A DNA stretch of 64,000 nucleotides, from NCBI GenBank assembly GCA_034401795.1, contig CM067373.1, positions 84,971,054 to 85,035,053 on the forward strand. Direction: 5' to 3'. The notes beneath the pieces are model-generated. The model was not told the origin of the DNA and did not search any database. It saw only the letters and a list, made by a program, of their open reading frames with translations. This DNA is from Chaetoderma sp. LZ-2023a (Eukaryota > Mollusca > Caudofoveata > Chaetodermatida > Chaetodermatidae). The translations under genes were made by a program, and so were the position numbers. How positions within the stretch are numbered: position 1 is the first letter of the stretch; each line of letters begins with the position of its first letter. Positions 32,347-43,550 of this stretch are shown piece after piece.

Positions 32347-32352
32347 ATAAAT
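32347..32352 (+). promoter_or_regulatory. Polyadenylation signal of the cathepsin F gene
   Basis: AATAAA 41 bases after the stop codon, on the gene's strand. A second AATAAA at about 32504 lies in a hairpin. Confidence 0.65.
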
Positions 32353-32420
32353 TGCCAGTAGACTTTAACCATGAGAACACTGATGTCAATATTCTATCTT
32401 TTACTCTACCATTAGCAAAG

Positions 32421-32514
32421 AAACTGGTGTACATTTTTCAACAATTTTGGTGGATGATGTTGCTGTCTACGAAGGCACCATCTTCCACCAAATTTGTTGA
32501 AAAATAAACACCAG
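32421..32514. repeat. Foldback sequence just after the gene
   Basis: Arms ACTGGTGTACATTTTTCAAC / GTTGAAAAATAAACACCAGT and ATTTTGGTGGA / TCCACCAAAT. About 30 bases per arm with few mismatches. Confidence 0.75.
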
Positions 32515-32564
32515 TTCATCTTTTAATTTAATTTGAAAATTTAAAATTTTGACAAGATTGGTAA

Positions 32565-32797
32565 GGGTTAATGGTCAAATCTGGCTAAGAAAATCAAAAT
32601 ATTTCCTTACTGAATGTCCATTTACAGGCCACGAGAAGGCTGTTTTTGAAAATTTACACTGAAATAACTGGCTTGATTATCGAGCCAGTAATTTTAGTGA
32701 TAAATTTTCAAAAAGAGTTCTTGACCTGCAAATGTACATTGCTCAAAACCACCAGTGGACGGTTTTGGTCAGCTTGACTTTTAATGGGTCAATTCAG
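32565..32797. repeat. Family B foldback MITE, copy 12
   Basis: Starts AAGGGTTAATGGTCAAATCT, has CCATTTACAGGCCACGAGAA, centre GGCTTGATTATCGAGCC and GTTCTTGACCTGCAAATG, and ends GACTTTTAATGGGTCAA. Confidence 0.75.
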
Positions 32798-33789
32798 CCC
32801 GTTTCGAATGGCCGTTTATACACTCAATTTATTTGCAATCTTCTGAGCTCTAGATATTCTACTGCAGCAGCTAGCTAGCTTCACTAGTTATAGTTTAACT
32901 TTTTTGAACATCCCTTGAACCTGAAAAGCAGGACTGAAAAATGTATTTACAATTTAATATTTAGTCTGATGAATATTCTGAAATTAATTTGGCAGAAAGC
33001 TGTTGATGCAGTCTATCAAATTAGTTTAAAAAATATTCAATAGTTTTAAGTTTAGTCATGATCCTGTAGTGATTATTTTTAAATCAAGATTTTGTGATTT
33101 CTGATCTACATGTAGAAGAGTTAAAAAATAATTATATTTCTTATTATTTCTCTCAAGTGGCCATTTTGATGTAAATACAGTTAGACATAGACTTTTACTA
33201 ATGATACCTGAACTGATTGGTTTAAGGAGTCTGGCGGAAGTTGCATTAATTGTATGCCTCTTGAGTCCACTCAACATAACCATTAAAGCGCAGTCTATAC
33301 ATTTTATTTTAATGAAATCCATCAATTTGTTCTTTCAATAAATTTATTTTATGCTATGATTTCTTTATCAAACTTGTCGAAATTAAAATATCTTAGGACA
33401 ATTGAGTCACATCTCAAATGTAGGTCAGCGTGAACTACTTTTTATGGTTCATTGAACATTAAACTATTATTATTTAACCGATATGTTAATCAAATCCATA
33501 AAATGGCGGACACTGCAACTGCCTTTCCAACTGTATGCATGCTATATATATACCGTGAGAACGATCACAACATGCCATATGATGCCTTTGCATATTTTTA
33601 ATAAAATAAAAACAAATTATTTGCATATTTTTGAATTCCTTAGTAATAAATTTCGTCACAGAATGTTATTTTCTCAAATTTCTCAAGAGCAGCTTGGTGG
33701 GGGTGGGGGGGGGGGGGTGTGTGGCTAAATATAGTTATCACTTTGTGCATCTAGGCATTTGTGCGTCCATCTGTGCTTCTGTCCCTGAT
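32798..33789. other. Intergenic, with one hairpin core
   Basis: The family A-type hairpin core lies at about 32960-33045 (TGATGAATATTCTGAAATTA / CAAATTAGTTTAAAAAATAT). A run of G is at about 33700-33716. No gene recognised. Confidence 0.5.
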
Positions 33790-34265
33790 TCTTTGTTCGG
33801 ACTATATTTTCAAGGTTTATTTTTACATATCACCAAGCTTGGTATATGAATGCATCATAGCATAAAGGTGTGTCATGTACCTAAAGTAGATCAGCATGAC
33901 CTACTTTTCATGGTTCACTGAACATCATAGTTTATTCTTGTTCTGGCTGCAGTTGCAAAAGTTTTTTTATACAGTAACCAATCTTGATATATGGATGCAT
34001 ATTGGCCTAAGTATGTTATGTATCAGAAGTAGTCAGCGTGACCTACTTTACACAGTTCACTAAACATCGGAGATTATTCTTCTCCATGCTGTAAATTTAT
34101 ACAGTAACCAAACTTGTATGGATACATTATAGGTTATTGGTGTGTTGCATATCAAAAGTTGGTCAACCTGACCTACCTTTCACGGTTCACTGAGCATGAT
34201 AGGCAATTCTTATGTGGGCTTTAGTTTGAGTCTTTTGTATACATTAGCCAATCTTGGTGTATGGA
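33790..34265. repeat. Diverged tandem array, about 3-4 units of roughly 130-150 bases
   Basis: The unit has ACCAAGCTTGGTATATG(A)ATGC, GTGTGTCATGTACCTAAAGT, TCAGC(G)TGACCTAC, and ACGGTTCACTGAACAT. Units start near 33830, 33985, 34095 and 34245. Confidence 0.65.
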
Positions 34266-34610
34266 GGCATTCTACTTGTAACTAGTATGAATTCATGCCA
34301 GCAAGATTAATTGCATGGGCTCAGCGAAAGGTAGGGTTCACTAAAACTAGCTTGTTTTGGAAACGTGAAGTTATTTTTATCTGTATTGCAATGTCGTTAT
34401 TTTGGATTTCATTTGTGAAAAGTAGCAGCTGATGCAAAACATATGTTCTGAGCAATTGCTTTCGGAAGATAGAAAAACAGTAAGTGAGCAAAATACCTAC
34501 TTATAATGATATGCTGAACAGTGCTATGAGATCTGAGTATGCTCGAACTATTTAGACACAAATTTTGTATATTCTTTTTTGTTTTGGTATTTTAAAAATA
34601 TTTTACAATA

Positions 34611-34655
<45 letters not shown>

Positions 34656-35104
34656 CTCCATCAACATTACTGCTGGCAATACATTTTTCAATGTATCACT
34701 TGAACGGTAGGTTTTTAGGAGTTTATGCAGAAAAAATGTTGCCAATAGCTCTCACAGACAGCAACATCTATGATTGCTAAAGTCTAGTAATATAATTTAA
34801 TGGCTAGCTAGTCATGAATGATGAATTCATATGTAAATAATACAATTTATTTTTAGGACAATTTTTTGACTAGCCATGCCAGCTGTGGATGTAACTAGTA
34901 ATCTTAAGCAGAGGCTTTGGGCATTTGTGATTTTGATGATTTTCAACTAAAAAAAGCATAAACTTACAAATAAATTCCCAGTTTTGTTCTTATACACTAA
35001 AAAATACACTAAAAATAGCAAATGGGTCTGTCAATTCCATCTCTCCAGAAACTCCTGGACTAATACATACAAATAAGTAGCCAAGCATGTAATGTATGAT
35101 CATA
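34266..35104. other. Intergenic, ATT microsatellite
   Basis: An ATT repeat lies at about 34611-34655. The rest holds no recognised gene or element. Confidence 0.55.
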
Positions 35105-35496
35105 GAATGGATGAATCCAGTTTATTGATCAGTCATGATATAATCAACTACGTTACATGTAGGCTGATGTCATAATCAATTATGTCATCAATGATGTGAT
35201 TAAGTTTGTCATAAATGCTTAATAGTCCGTCAAGTTGTACGAATTGTATGTAATATACTATTTAATAAACATTCAGTTGACTATTTAAAAACTAATTTGA
35301 CTGGGCATTATTGCTGCCATAGTCAGTAACAGCACCCTGTCAAATTAGTTTCAAAATATTCACCAGCTTACCTGTATAGATTTCTGGAAATTGAGGTTCA
35401 GGGAGTGAAGAGAGCGATTGATCCCACTGTGGGCAAAGTGTGAGTGGAGCTTAGCTAAAGATGGGTGCGGCTTAGTTAAAACTGGATTCCTCCATT
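35105..35496. repeat. Family A MITE, full copy
   Basis: The left end AATGGATGAATCCAGTTT pairs with the right end AAACTGGATTCCTCCATT. Inside: TGATGTCATAATCAATTATG, the hairpin core at about 35275-35365 and the GCAAAGTGTGAGTGGAGC stretch. Confidence 0.82.
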
Positions 35497-36479
35497 CATT
35501 TAAATAAGAAAAGTGATAATATATTTATTTATATATAATTTAATATTAATTGTTTTGATAAGCGCTGTAAATATTAGCTATTGTTCATGTTGACTACATT
35601 CCATATCGTATGTAAGATATGGTTTGAAATTAATCTGGATTAACCACTGGCAAATAGACGCACTAGTGACCAGTAGGACCTGTTAGCCCTAATCATTATC
35701 TACCAGCACTCTAGACACTGACTGATTGTCTTAGACTGCATGTGTATGAAACTGATTTGTTATTCAGATAAATTGTGTAATTTGGAAAACATTTGATCTA
35801 TTTGGATGATAGGTTACATGATGCAGAAAAAAAATGAAGTATGTTTCATATTTGAATGGCTCAACACTCAATTTGCAGAAAGCTATGTGAAGCAGGAAAC
35901 TTCACACATTTCAGAGCTCGTTAAGGTTTCATCAATATTTATTTGACTGGTCATCTTTTGTGAAGCAGTTTTTGTACACGGCACATATCAGTGATTTGAG
36001 TGTGGCTTAATAAATACGTCGGGTAAAATAACTTCCGAATAGAGCCAATGTTCGGAAAGCTGTTGCTGCCTTAGGCTGCAACAGCTTTCAACAGCAATTG
36101 TTTTCAAAATTTAACCAGTTTCCCACCATCTGCTAGCTTTTACAGCAGGGGACTACTTTAGTTATTAGTTTATGGTATCAGCCCACTGGCTAGACAATCT
36201 GTTACTGAGCCAGTCATTTCAGTAGTAAAATTCAAAAATAGTATCTCCCTGAAAATGGAAATTTCTCAAGACTACGGCTAAGGCCGGTTTTGGTCAACTT
36301 GCCTAGAAAATGGTTAATAATAGAGTTAAAAACTTGAATTTGTTAACAGTTTGATTTTGACATTGTGTGCGTGCGTGTGTGCATGATTAGTAGTGTGAAC
36401 TATCTGCTATACATCTTTCATAAATTTCTTTGAATTAAACCAAACAATTCAACATTATAGAAATCCATTAGGTGTTGTG
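35497..36479. repeat. Intergenic with worn MITE remnants
   Basis: A piece of the hairpin core is at about 36055-36115 (AGCTGTTGCTGCC / GGCTGCAACAGCT) and a worn family B copy at about 36150-36318 (GGCTAGACAATCTG, GAGCCAGTCATTTCAGTAG). No gene. Confidence 0.5.
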
Positions 36480-37539
36480 TGGTAAGGTAACTAAGGTTAA
36501 CTTTCATAATTGACCTGGAGTGAAAATACAAAGTGTCCAGCTGGCAGCCATTGTTACAGCCAGTTTCCATGGCATAGCGGCTCTCTATAGATTTGTCGAC
36601 TGTTCAAAACTATGGGACTCAATCAAGTCTAGTATTGGGAGGATCCCTATAAATATTGGTCCAAATTTGAAATCCAATATGGCCACCAGATGGGCATCTT
36701 AAACATCAGTTTGTGTAAACTACCTTGTAGATGTTTGCAATGGTTTCAAATGTTAGGAAGTGACACAGAGTGAAGATCCCGAAAATTTGTCCAGATGAAA
36801 AATCTAATGTGTTCAGTGAGCTGGCAGACAAGTTGAGGCAACCATTTTGAAAATCAGTTTCTGTGAAATATAACTATTGGTATGTAACTTTGGTTGATTC
36901 ACTCAAAATTTTAGAAATCCTTTTGGTGTGGTTTGGGAATGTTCTCAGCTGGTTGTCATTTTGAAAATTGGTTTCATGCAATAACTCTCAGTAACTTTGA
37001 GAAATTGATTAAACCTATGAAAATCAATGGAGAGGGATCTCATCTGCCATTTCACGCTTTAACCCTCCAATTTGTTCATGACAATTTAAATTTTCAAATA
37101 AATATTTTTGAAAACATCATTGAAATGACTGGCTCGGTTATCGAGGTAACCAACCTGGGGTCCTTTTCTTAGTATTTAGATCTACATTCATGTTGCACAT
37201 TTTATTGATGAATGAGAAATTTATATAATAAATAGGAAAACACAAAGATGTATAAAATTGTTTTCTTTTACATAATTGGAATAAAATATATTTCTAATAT
37301 ATCACATTGCGTTACTCATTCAAGTGTCATTAGTAATATTTGTGTACTTTGGTCAGTTACTGGTCAAGCTGGTCAAAGCCAGCCTCTGCAGTAGCTTTGA
37401 AGAATGTCCATTTGCAGACCAGAGAATAGCTATTTTAACAAATTTATCAACGGAATGGCCACTCATTTTTAACTAACCTTGGTAAGCTAATACATGCCTG
37501 GTCTGTCTGTCTGTCTGTCTGTCTGTCATCCATTTTTAG
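36480..37539. repeat. Diverged dispersed repeat and half copies of family B
   Basis: 36480-37040 repeats phrases such as AAATCCAATATGGCCACCAG and TTGAAAATTGGTTTC related to those at 41620-42080. Half copies of family B lie at about 37057-37150 and 37340-37460. A GTCT repeat is at about 37500-37526. Confidence 0.5.
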
Positions 37540-38085
37540 CTCACCTGGCCAGAATGGGCAAGGGAGCTTATGCCGTGACGACTGTCCATCCGTCTGTCTG
37601 TCAACTTTTTTTTTAAGCGACTTCTCAAGAACCACTTCGCTGATTTCAATTATGTTCAGCGGGAAGCATCTCAAAGGAAGCCAATCTGGTGGGCATCTTG
37701 GATTTTGGCTGGTTTTTAGACATGTCTTTAAAAATCTTTTCCGAAACTGCTTGGGGAATCGATTCAAAACTCATGAAACATCATCTAGGGCAAGAGCTAA
37801 GCCAAGTTTGGTCAAGAGAACTTGATTGACCAAATGGTTCAATGGCCATGTTGGATGATCTAGTTTTCGCGAAAACAACTTATTTAGAACCACTGAAGAG
37901 ATCAGGCCCAAATTTTTTAGATATGATTAGGGACTAAGGGCCATTAAAGTTTGATCAAGGGAAATTGGTCGTTCAAAAGCATGGCCGCCGTGGGCCAATC
38001 AAAATGTAGCATGTTTGGCGGGCATATTGGATTTTTTTATTTGAGGGATTTTGGTGCCGAAATTGGTTTTATATGTGTTTTTGGG

Positions 38086-39466
38086 GTCAGACTAAATACC
38101 AGAAAGGCCAGAATGACCGAAAAGGCTCATGAAAGACCGAAAAGGCGACCAAAAAGGAGATTAGATTTACCGGAAAGTCTATAGGTATTTACTCTGGGGC
38201 TTGTCATTAATAATTCTAACTTATAACTCTTATATACTTCAAAATAAAACCATAGTCGGACTGTCTAGCGTGTAACATTAATATAATAATGTTAAACTCA
38301 CAGCTTCTAGCAGTGTGATTATAATAACTCAATGCAAAAGTTGGTTCATTAAAGAATAAAGTTATTTAGCTAGATACGATGTCACATATAGATGTAACAT
38401 GACAATATCGAATTTGCGCTGTTGGTCTACGGCGCAGGGACCAATATCAAATTTGATATTGACGCACCTGTTGACCAACGTCACAGGGACCAATATGGAA
38501 TTTGATATTGGCATGTCCATTGGTCAATGGTGCAGGGGATCAATATCGAATTTGATATTGGCACACCAATTGGCCAATGGGTGCGCCGATATAAAATTTG
38601 TTATTGGGCTTGTGCCATTGACCAATGCGTGTGCCGATATCAAATTTGATATTGTTTCCTGCGACATTGACCAATGGCACAAATTTGATATTGGTGCATT
38701 ACATAGATACACTTCCACTGGAAGCATGTCTCTGTATGACATATTATATAAAATAAATAACGATATTTTTAAATCCACTAATTGAATCACTTTAATCGAG
38801 GACAGGGGATAAATCTCTTGTCAACAACATTTAAGCTTGTTAGCGGGCATCCAATGGTTGTTGTCTTTGAGACTGCGGTTTGGTACCCTGCCTCGAAAAT
38901 CTCATTCACTACGTCCAGTTGGGTCACTTGCGTAATCCTGATAGGCTGAGTGGGCGTGGTTTACTAGAAGGCATATGTACTTGAGAGGAAAACAAACAAA
39001 AATGACACATGGACAAAATATGCATAGTTTATTGAATGATTTTTCTTCAGAAATGATTTTTATGTATACAAGCAATAAAGAGATACAAATAATAAAATTA
39101 TGTGAATTTTAAGTTTAAAATATATATTATACATTATACATACATCTTAAATCCGCACATTCACAGAAAAATGACTGAAAATAAAATTGTTAAGATAGTA
39201 TACGTTTAGAGGCTTAAATTGTGTAGATTAATGTAATGAAACAAAATAAATCATAAAATGCATGTATGGTGGTTTCAATCCGTATTAATTAATATAATTT
39301 TTAATTGATGATGGTGATGATAAGACGTGTCTTTGCAACTCTTATAAAGCTGTTTTCAGCCCCTCCTATTAGCTTTTTTGGTAAAATTCATCTCCTTTTC
39401 GGTCTCTCATGAGTCTTTCCGGTGCCTTTGCGGCCATTCGGGCCTTTCTGGTGTTTACTCTGTCCA
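38086..39466. mobile_element. Non-autonomous DNA transposon inserted in a repeat
   Basis: Terminal inverted repeats: left TAAATACCAGAAAGGCCAGA continuing with ATGACCGAAAAGGCTC; right, read in complement, TAAACACCAGAAAGGCCCGA continuing with ATGGCCGCAAAGGC. Both then carry GA(A/G)AGACCGAAAAGG. The flanks share TGTTTTTGGG (38076-38085 and 39467-39476), a target duplication of 8-10 bases, exact borders uncertain. No transposase frame is present. An 8-10 base duplication fits hAT or Mutator-like elements. Confidence 0.7.
38400..38710. repeat. Minisatellite of about 48 bases with a palindromic core
   Basis: About six units, each with the palindrome AATATCAAATTTGATATT or a near version, followed by a spacer with CATTGGCCAATGG-like text. 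It lies inside the transposon at 38086. A 128-codon open frame over it is a by-product of the repeat. Confidence 0.8.
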
Positions 39467-40441
39467 TGTTTTTGGGTATTCTGATTTCAAATTTGCCATT
39501 TTCAAAACAGTCGGATAATGGGTTTGGCGGCCATCTTGGATCATTTTCCCACCAAAAGCTCCTTTACTAAAGCAATGGGAAATTTGTAATGCCTTCTCAC
39601 GTACCACTGTGCCGATTTAAATTATATTTGGCAAGGGCAATCTGTAGGACATAGAGATTCAAGTTTGTTCAAACGAAGCCGATCAGCCAATTTGGTCGGC
39701 GGGCATCTTGGATTTTGGCCGATTTTTTAAAATATCCTTAAAAATCTCTGAATCCACTTAGGGCATCGATTCAAAACTCATGAAATATGATCTAGGGTAA
39801 GAGCTGAACCAAGTTTGTTCAAGGGAACTTGATTGGCCAAATGGTTTTGTGGCCATCTTGAATGAGCTAGTTTTCGCGAAAATAACTTCTCCAGAACCAC
39901 TGAACGGATCGGGCCAAATTTGGCAAATATGATTGGGGACTAAGCGCCAAAAACTCACACTTTAGCAATGGGAAATTTGAAATGTCTTCTCGAGAACCAC
40001 TGAGCGGATTTCAAGTATATTTAACAGGAAGAATCCTTAGGGAATAGGGATACAAGTTTAATCAAAGATCGTCTAATTTGGCCCGTGACCATCTTGGATT
40101 TTAAGCGACATAGAAATGTCTTCATGGATGACCTAGTTTTCGTGAAAATTTCTCGAGATTCGCTGAACAATTCGTGTCGAAATTTGTCAGATAAGATTAG
40201 AGCCGAAACAGCATTAAATTTTGTAAATGGAATATGTATATGTCAAAAAACCTGTCCGCCATGAATCAATCAAAAATATAACATTTTTGGCGAGATCATG
40301 TATTTTCTGCAAACTTAGCTAAGCTTTCTGCAGAGAAATTTGATTGTTAAGTTTTCTCTGGGTTTATCTCGTTTTGTTTGGGTGTGTCAGTGGCCAATAA
40401 TTTCAGGTGAGCGATACAGGCCCCTTGGCCCTCTTGTTTGT

Positions 40442-41619
40442 CTGTCGTCTGTCTGTCATCTGTCAACAGTTGTGACAGGTTTCACCATTTGTTGATGGAT
40501 TAAAACCAAATTTGGCAGATATGTTTCTTTAGGCAATATCTATTTGGGCTATGAAGATCAAGTTGCTATGCACACGCATAACAGTTATGCCCCTTGGTAT
40601 ATTTTCAAATTATTGAATCTTATGGGGAAAATACGTTTGTGACTTTGTGGCACGTTTTGTCATTTATCGAGGGATTAAACCAAATTTAGCTGATATGTTC
40701 CTTTAGGCATCGGTCAGATATTAACTGGTGTCACAATCAAAGTCATCTATTTGAGCTATGAATCTGAAGTGTTTAAATAACAGAGTTATGCCCCTTGTTA
40801 GATTTTCAAAGTGTTGAAGCCTGTCGGCAACATGTTTGTGGAACGTGTTGGATTAAAACCAAATTTTGCAGATATGATCCTTCAAGGGGAATATCTATTT
40901 GAACTATAAAAATGAAGAGGCCACACCTATAAATAAGGGCCATAACTTGAAGCCTATGGGGAAACCACATTTGTTTCATAAATTGTTACTGAATTAAAAC
41001 CACATTTAGCAGATAGGTTCCTTCGGTCAAATATTTATTTGAACTGGTAATATAAAGATATATGTTTGTTGAACGTGGCAGATTAAAACTAAATTTTGCA
41101 GATATGATTCTTCAAGCAATATCTATTTGAACTATATAAAGAAGAGACCACACAACTAAGGGTCATAACTTGAAGCCTATGGGGAAACCACATTTGTTTT
41201 GTCAATTGTTGCTGGATTAAAACTGCAGTTTTGACTTATTTATAGCAACCCTTCGGGGAAGCAATGCAACCCTTCGGGGAACCACCTCTCAGAGTGAGTC
41301 ACGGCTCAAATACACTTAGGTGTGAGCGGCCATTAAACCAAACCACTAACTAACTTACATAAAGAGGCCACAGCTTTAAACAATGGCCACAACTCTGGCT
41401 CATTAAAACTAAAGTATTGAATCCTATGGGGAAAATACATTTGATTCATCAGTTGTTGATGGATTAAAACCAAATTTAGCAGATATGTTCCTTAGGCAAT
41501 ATATATTTGCACTATGAATATGAAGAGGCCATAAATTGAAACAAGTCCATAACTTGTTCTTTAAGTTGTTCTTATACTCACCAACAAATTGGTGTGGTAT
41601 GTGATGGCGTTTACATGCG
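40442..41619. repeat. Diverged tandem array, units of about 90-180 bases
   Basis: GGATTAAAACCAAATTT(A/T)GCAG followed by ATATGTTCCTT and CAATATCTATTTG recurs near 40499, 40673, 40855, 40995, 41085 and 41462. GAAGCCTATGGGGAAA recurs between. A different short repeat with CAACCCTTCGGGGAA twice (about 41248-41285) interrupts the array. Confidence 0.65.
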
Positions 41620-42080
41620 GGTGGGCGGGCAGCAGAGTGGTTTCCGTATGATAAGTATGCTACCATTTATTGGATTACTTTCAAACTTCACATGATGATT
41701 GGAATAGCGCCGAGGAAGATACCTATCGAAATGAACAATGATTCGAAATCCAATATGGCTGCCAGCCATCGTGACCATCTTGAAAATTGGTATGCGCATG
41801 ATAACTCCATTTCCGGACAATAACTTCGTTATAGTTTATCAGATCATGGTGAAATTTCATAGGATGACTGGGCTGGGTCTAAGGAAGAAATCTCACAATC
41901 GATGATGATCTGAAATCCAATATGGCCACCTTCCATTGCTGGCCATATTGAAAATTGGTTTCTTGCTGATAGCTCAGCCACCATTGATCGGATCGCTTTC
42001 AAACTTCACAGGATGGGTGGACTCGGTCTGCGGGAAGAAACCTAATGAAATCAACAATGATCCGAAATCTGTTATGTGGA
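41620..42080. repeat. Diverged tandem array, three units of about 160 bases
   Basis: TTTCAAACTTCACA(G)GATG, GAAGA(A)ACCTA(T)CGAAAT, ATCCGAAATCCAATATGG and TTGAAAATTGGTTTC recur near 41688, 41860 and 42000. Confidence 0.65.
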
Positions 42081-43440
42081 CTGAAAACAGTAGCGGGTCC
42101 AAAACCCTTCCTTGAGCTACAACGAGACACAACCTCGATTTAGCAACATTGACTTACTACACATTGTTTATGATCCGTTAAGAATGAGTCAATCCTATTT
42201 AGTATGTTTTTGACACTCCATATTTGTGCGATTTGCATTGCAAATGTCCATGTGGAACAGTATTGAAAGCTTTTTCAAAGTTGTGAACAAAATGTTCACT
42301 TGTTTCCGGTTGTCAATGAATGAAGATAGCTCAGTTGGCCTAATGACATTGATTAATTGAGTTTCACAACTGAAATTTATGGAAGGCATGTTGTCGATGA
42401 GTTAGGATGTTATCCCACCCACCCCCCTGTGGGGGATATAGCGATCAACATGTCCGTCCGTCCATCAGTCTGTCCCCGTCTTGTCAACACAACTCCTAGA
42501 GGTCTCAATGGATTAACTTTAAATTTTGTCCACATTATTAGTATCATGTGAAGGGGTTTTTTTCGCGGCCAAACAATTTTTCATTACAGTTATCCCCCTT
42601 TAAATATCTTAAAACCGATACATAGACTGCATTGCCAATCATTTCTTGTCAATGCAACTCCTACAGTTTAGCTAACGATTCTTTTGAAACTTTGTTTCAT
42701 CATTACAACATGAAGATGTGTATGTGCTATCCATATACCTGTACGTCCATCCATCTGTCCCAAATGTATGTTCGTCTGTCGGTCCATCCTTGTCAACACA
42801 ACTACAGTTTAGTTAGAATTCTTTTGAAACATGGTAAATCTAGTCATTACCATCTGAAGATGTGCATGTGCTTTTTTCGTGGCCAGAAAATTGTTCATTA
42901 CAGAGTTATCCCCCTTTAAATACCTTTAAGCCGATACATGAACTGCCGTTAATCATTTATTGGCAACACAATGCCTACAATTTAGCTGTGATTCTTTTGA
43001 AACGTGGTTAGGGTTCTTATTACCTCTTGCAGACGTGCATGTGCTATCTGTATGCCTGTACATCCACGAGTCTGTATAGAATGTATGTAAGTCAGTCTGT
43101 CGGTCCGTCCACCTCTGACAATTATTTCAAGATGTCAACACCTACTACAGTTTAACTACGATTCCGGAAGTCTCTGTTTGATTGACATTAAGGGAGTATA
43201 CTCCATCCAGAAACCTGGACTAGAGTAAAGAGTTGTGGTTCTTGCATTAGAAGGCATTAAAGCAAGATTATAAATCTCTCTGTCGCTAAATGTAAGTAGA
43301 TTTATTTAGCAAGTAGTGATCGAACTATAAGTATGTTTATATGGTTAATAAAACAACAGACCAACCCTGATGAGGTCTGTGGTCGTTATCTCCCCTGAAA
43401 TACTTAAAATTGATCAAAATTGTCTTGCTTACTTGTTACT
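42081..43440. repeat. Dispersed repeat with internal duplications
   Basis: TTATCCCCCTTTAAATA(T/C)CTT, CAAC(A)CAACTCCTACAGTTTAG and GATTCTTTTGAAAC recur near 42590, 42790 and 42910, with CCGTCCGTCCATC-type simple repeats between. The last part (TTATCTCCCCTGAAATACTT, 43387) reappears at 45114, on the other side of the LINE. Confidence 0.5.
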
Positions 43441-43550
43441 TACTTGTTACTTGTCTTGTAGATACCGCCTCTCCAATTCTAGGCGAACCATCAGCCCTGA
43501 ACTGGACTGATGTGACGACTGTAAATTTACTAGTCAGAATTTTCATTATC

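Larger units (their letters stand above)
37540..40441 (-). repeat. Large dispersed repeat (reverse orientation), split by a transposon
   Basis: Starts AGCTCACCTGGCCAGAATGG and ends GGCCCCTTGGCCCTCTTGTT, the reverse of the ends at 25124-25860. Internally it repeats TTCTCGAGAACCACTG, CATCTTGGATTTTGGC and AATTTGGTCGGCGGGCATC. A transposon-like insertion sits at 38086-39466. Confidence 0.6.

Noticed and set aside
33790-34265. CRISPR-like repeated units
   Set aside because: Animal DNA with diverged 130-150 base units and no spacer pattern; it is an ordinary tandem array.
38399-38785. 128-codon open frame with repeated SNLIL/KFDIG text
   Set aside because: It follows a non-coding palindromic minisatellite; unit lengths are not kept in multiples of three.
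41248-41330. Short repeat with two CAACCCTTCGGGGAA boxes, considered as a SINE
   Set aside because: No convincing tRNA-type A and B boxes or tail could be seen, so no SINE call was made.
43365-43400. CTGATGAG followed by GAAA, considered as a hammerhead ribozyme core
   Set aside because: The bases between them do not form the required stem.
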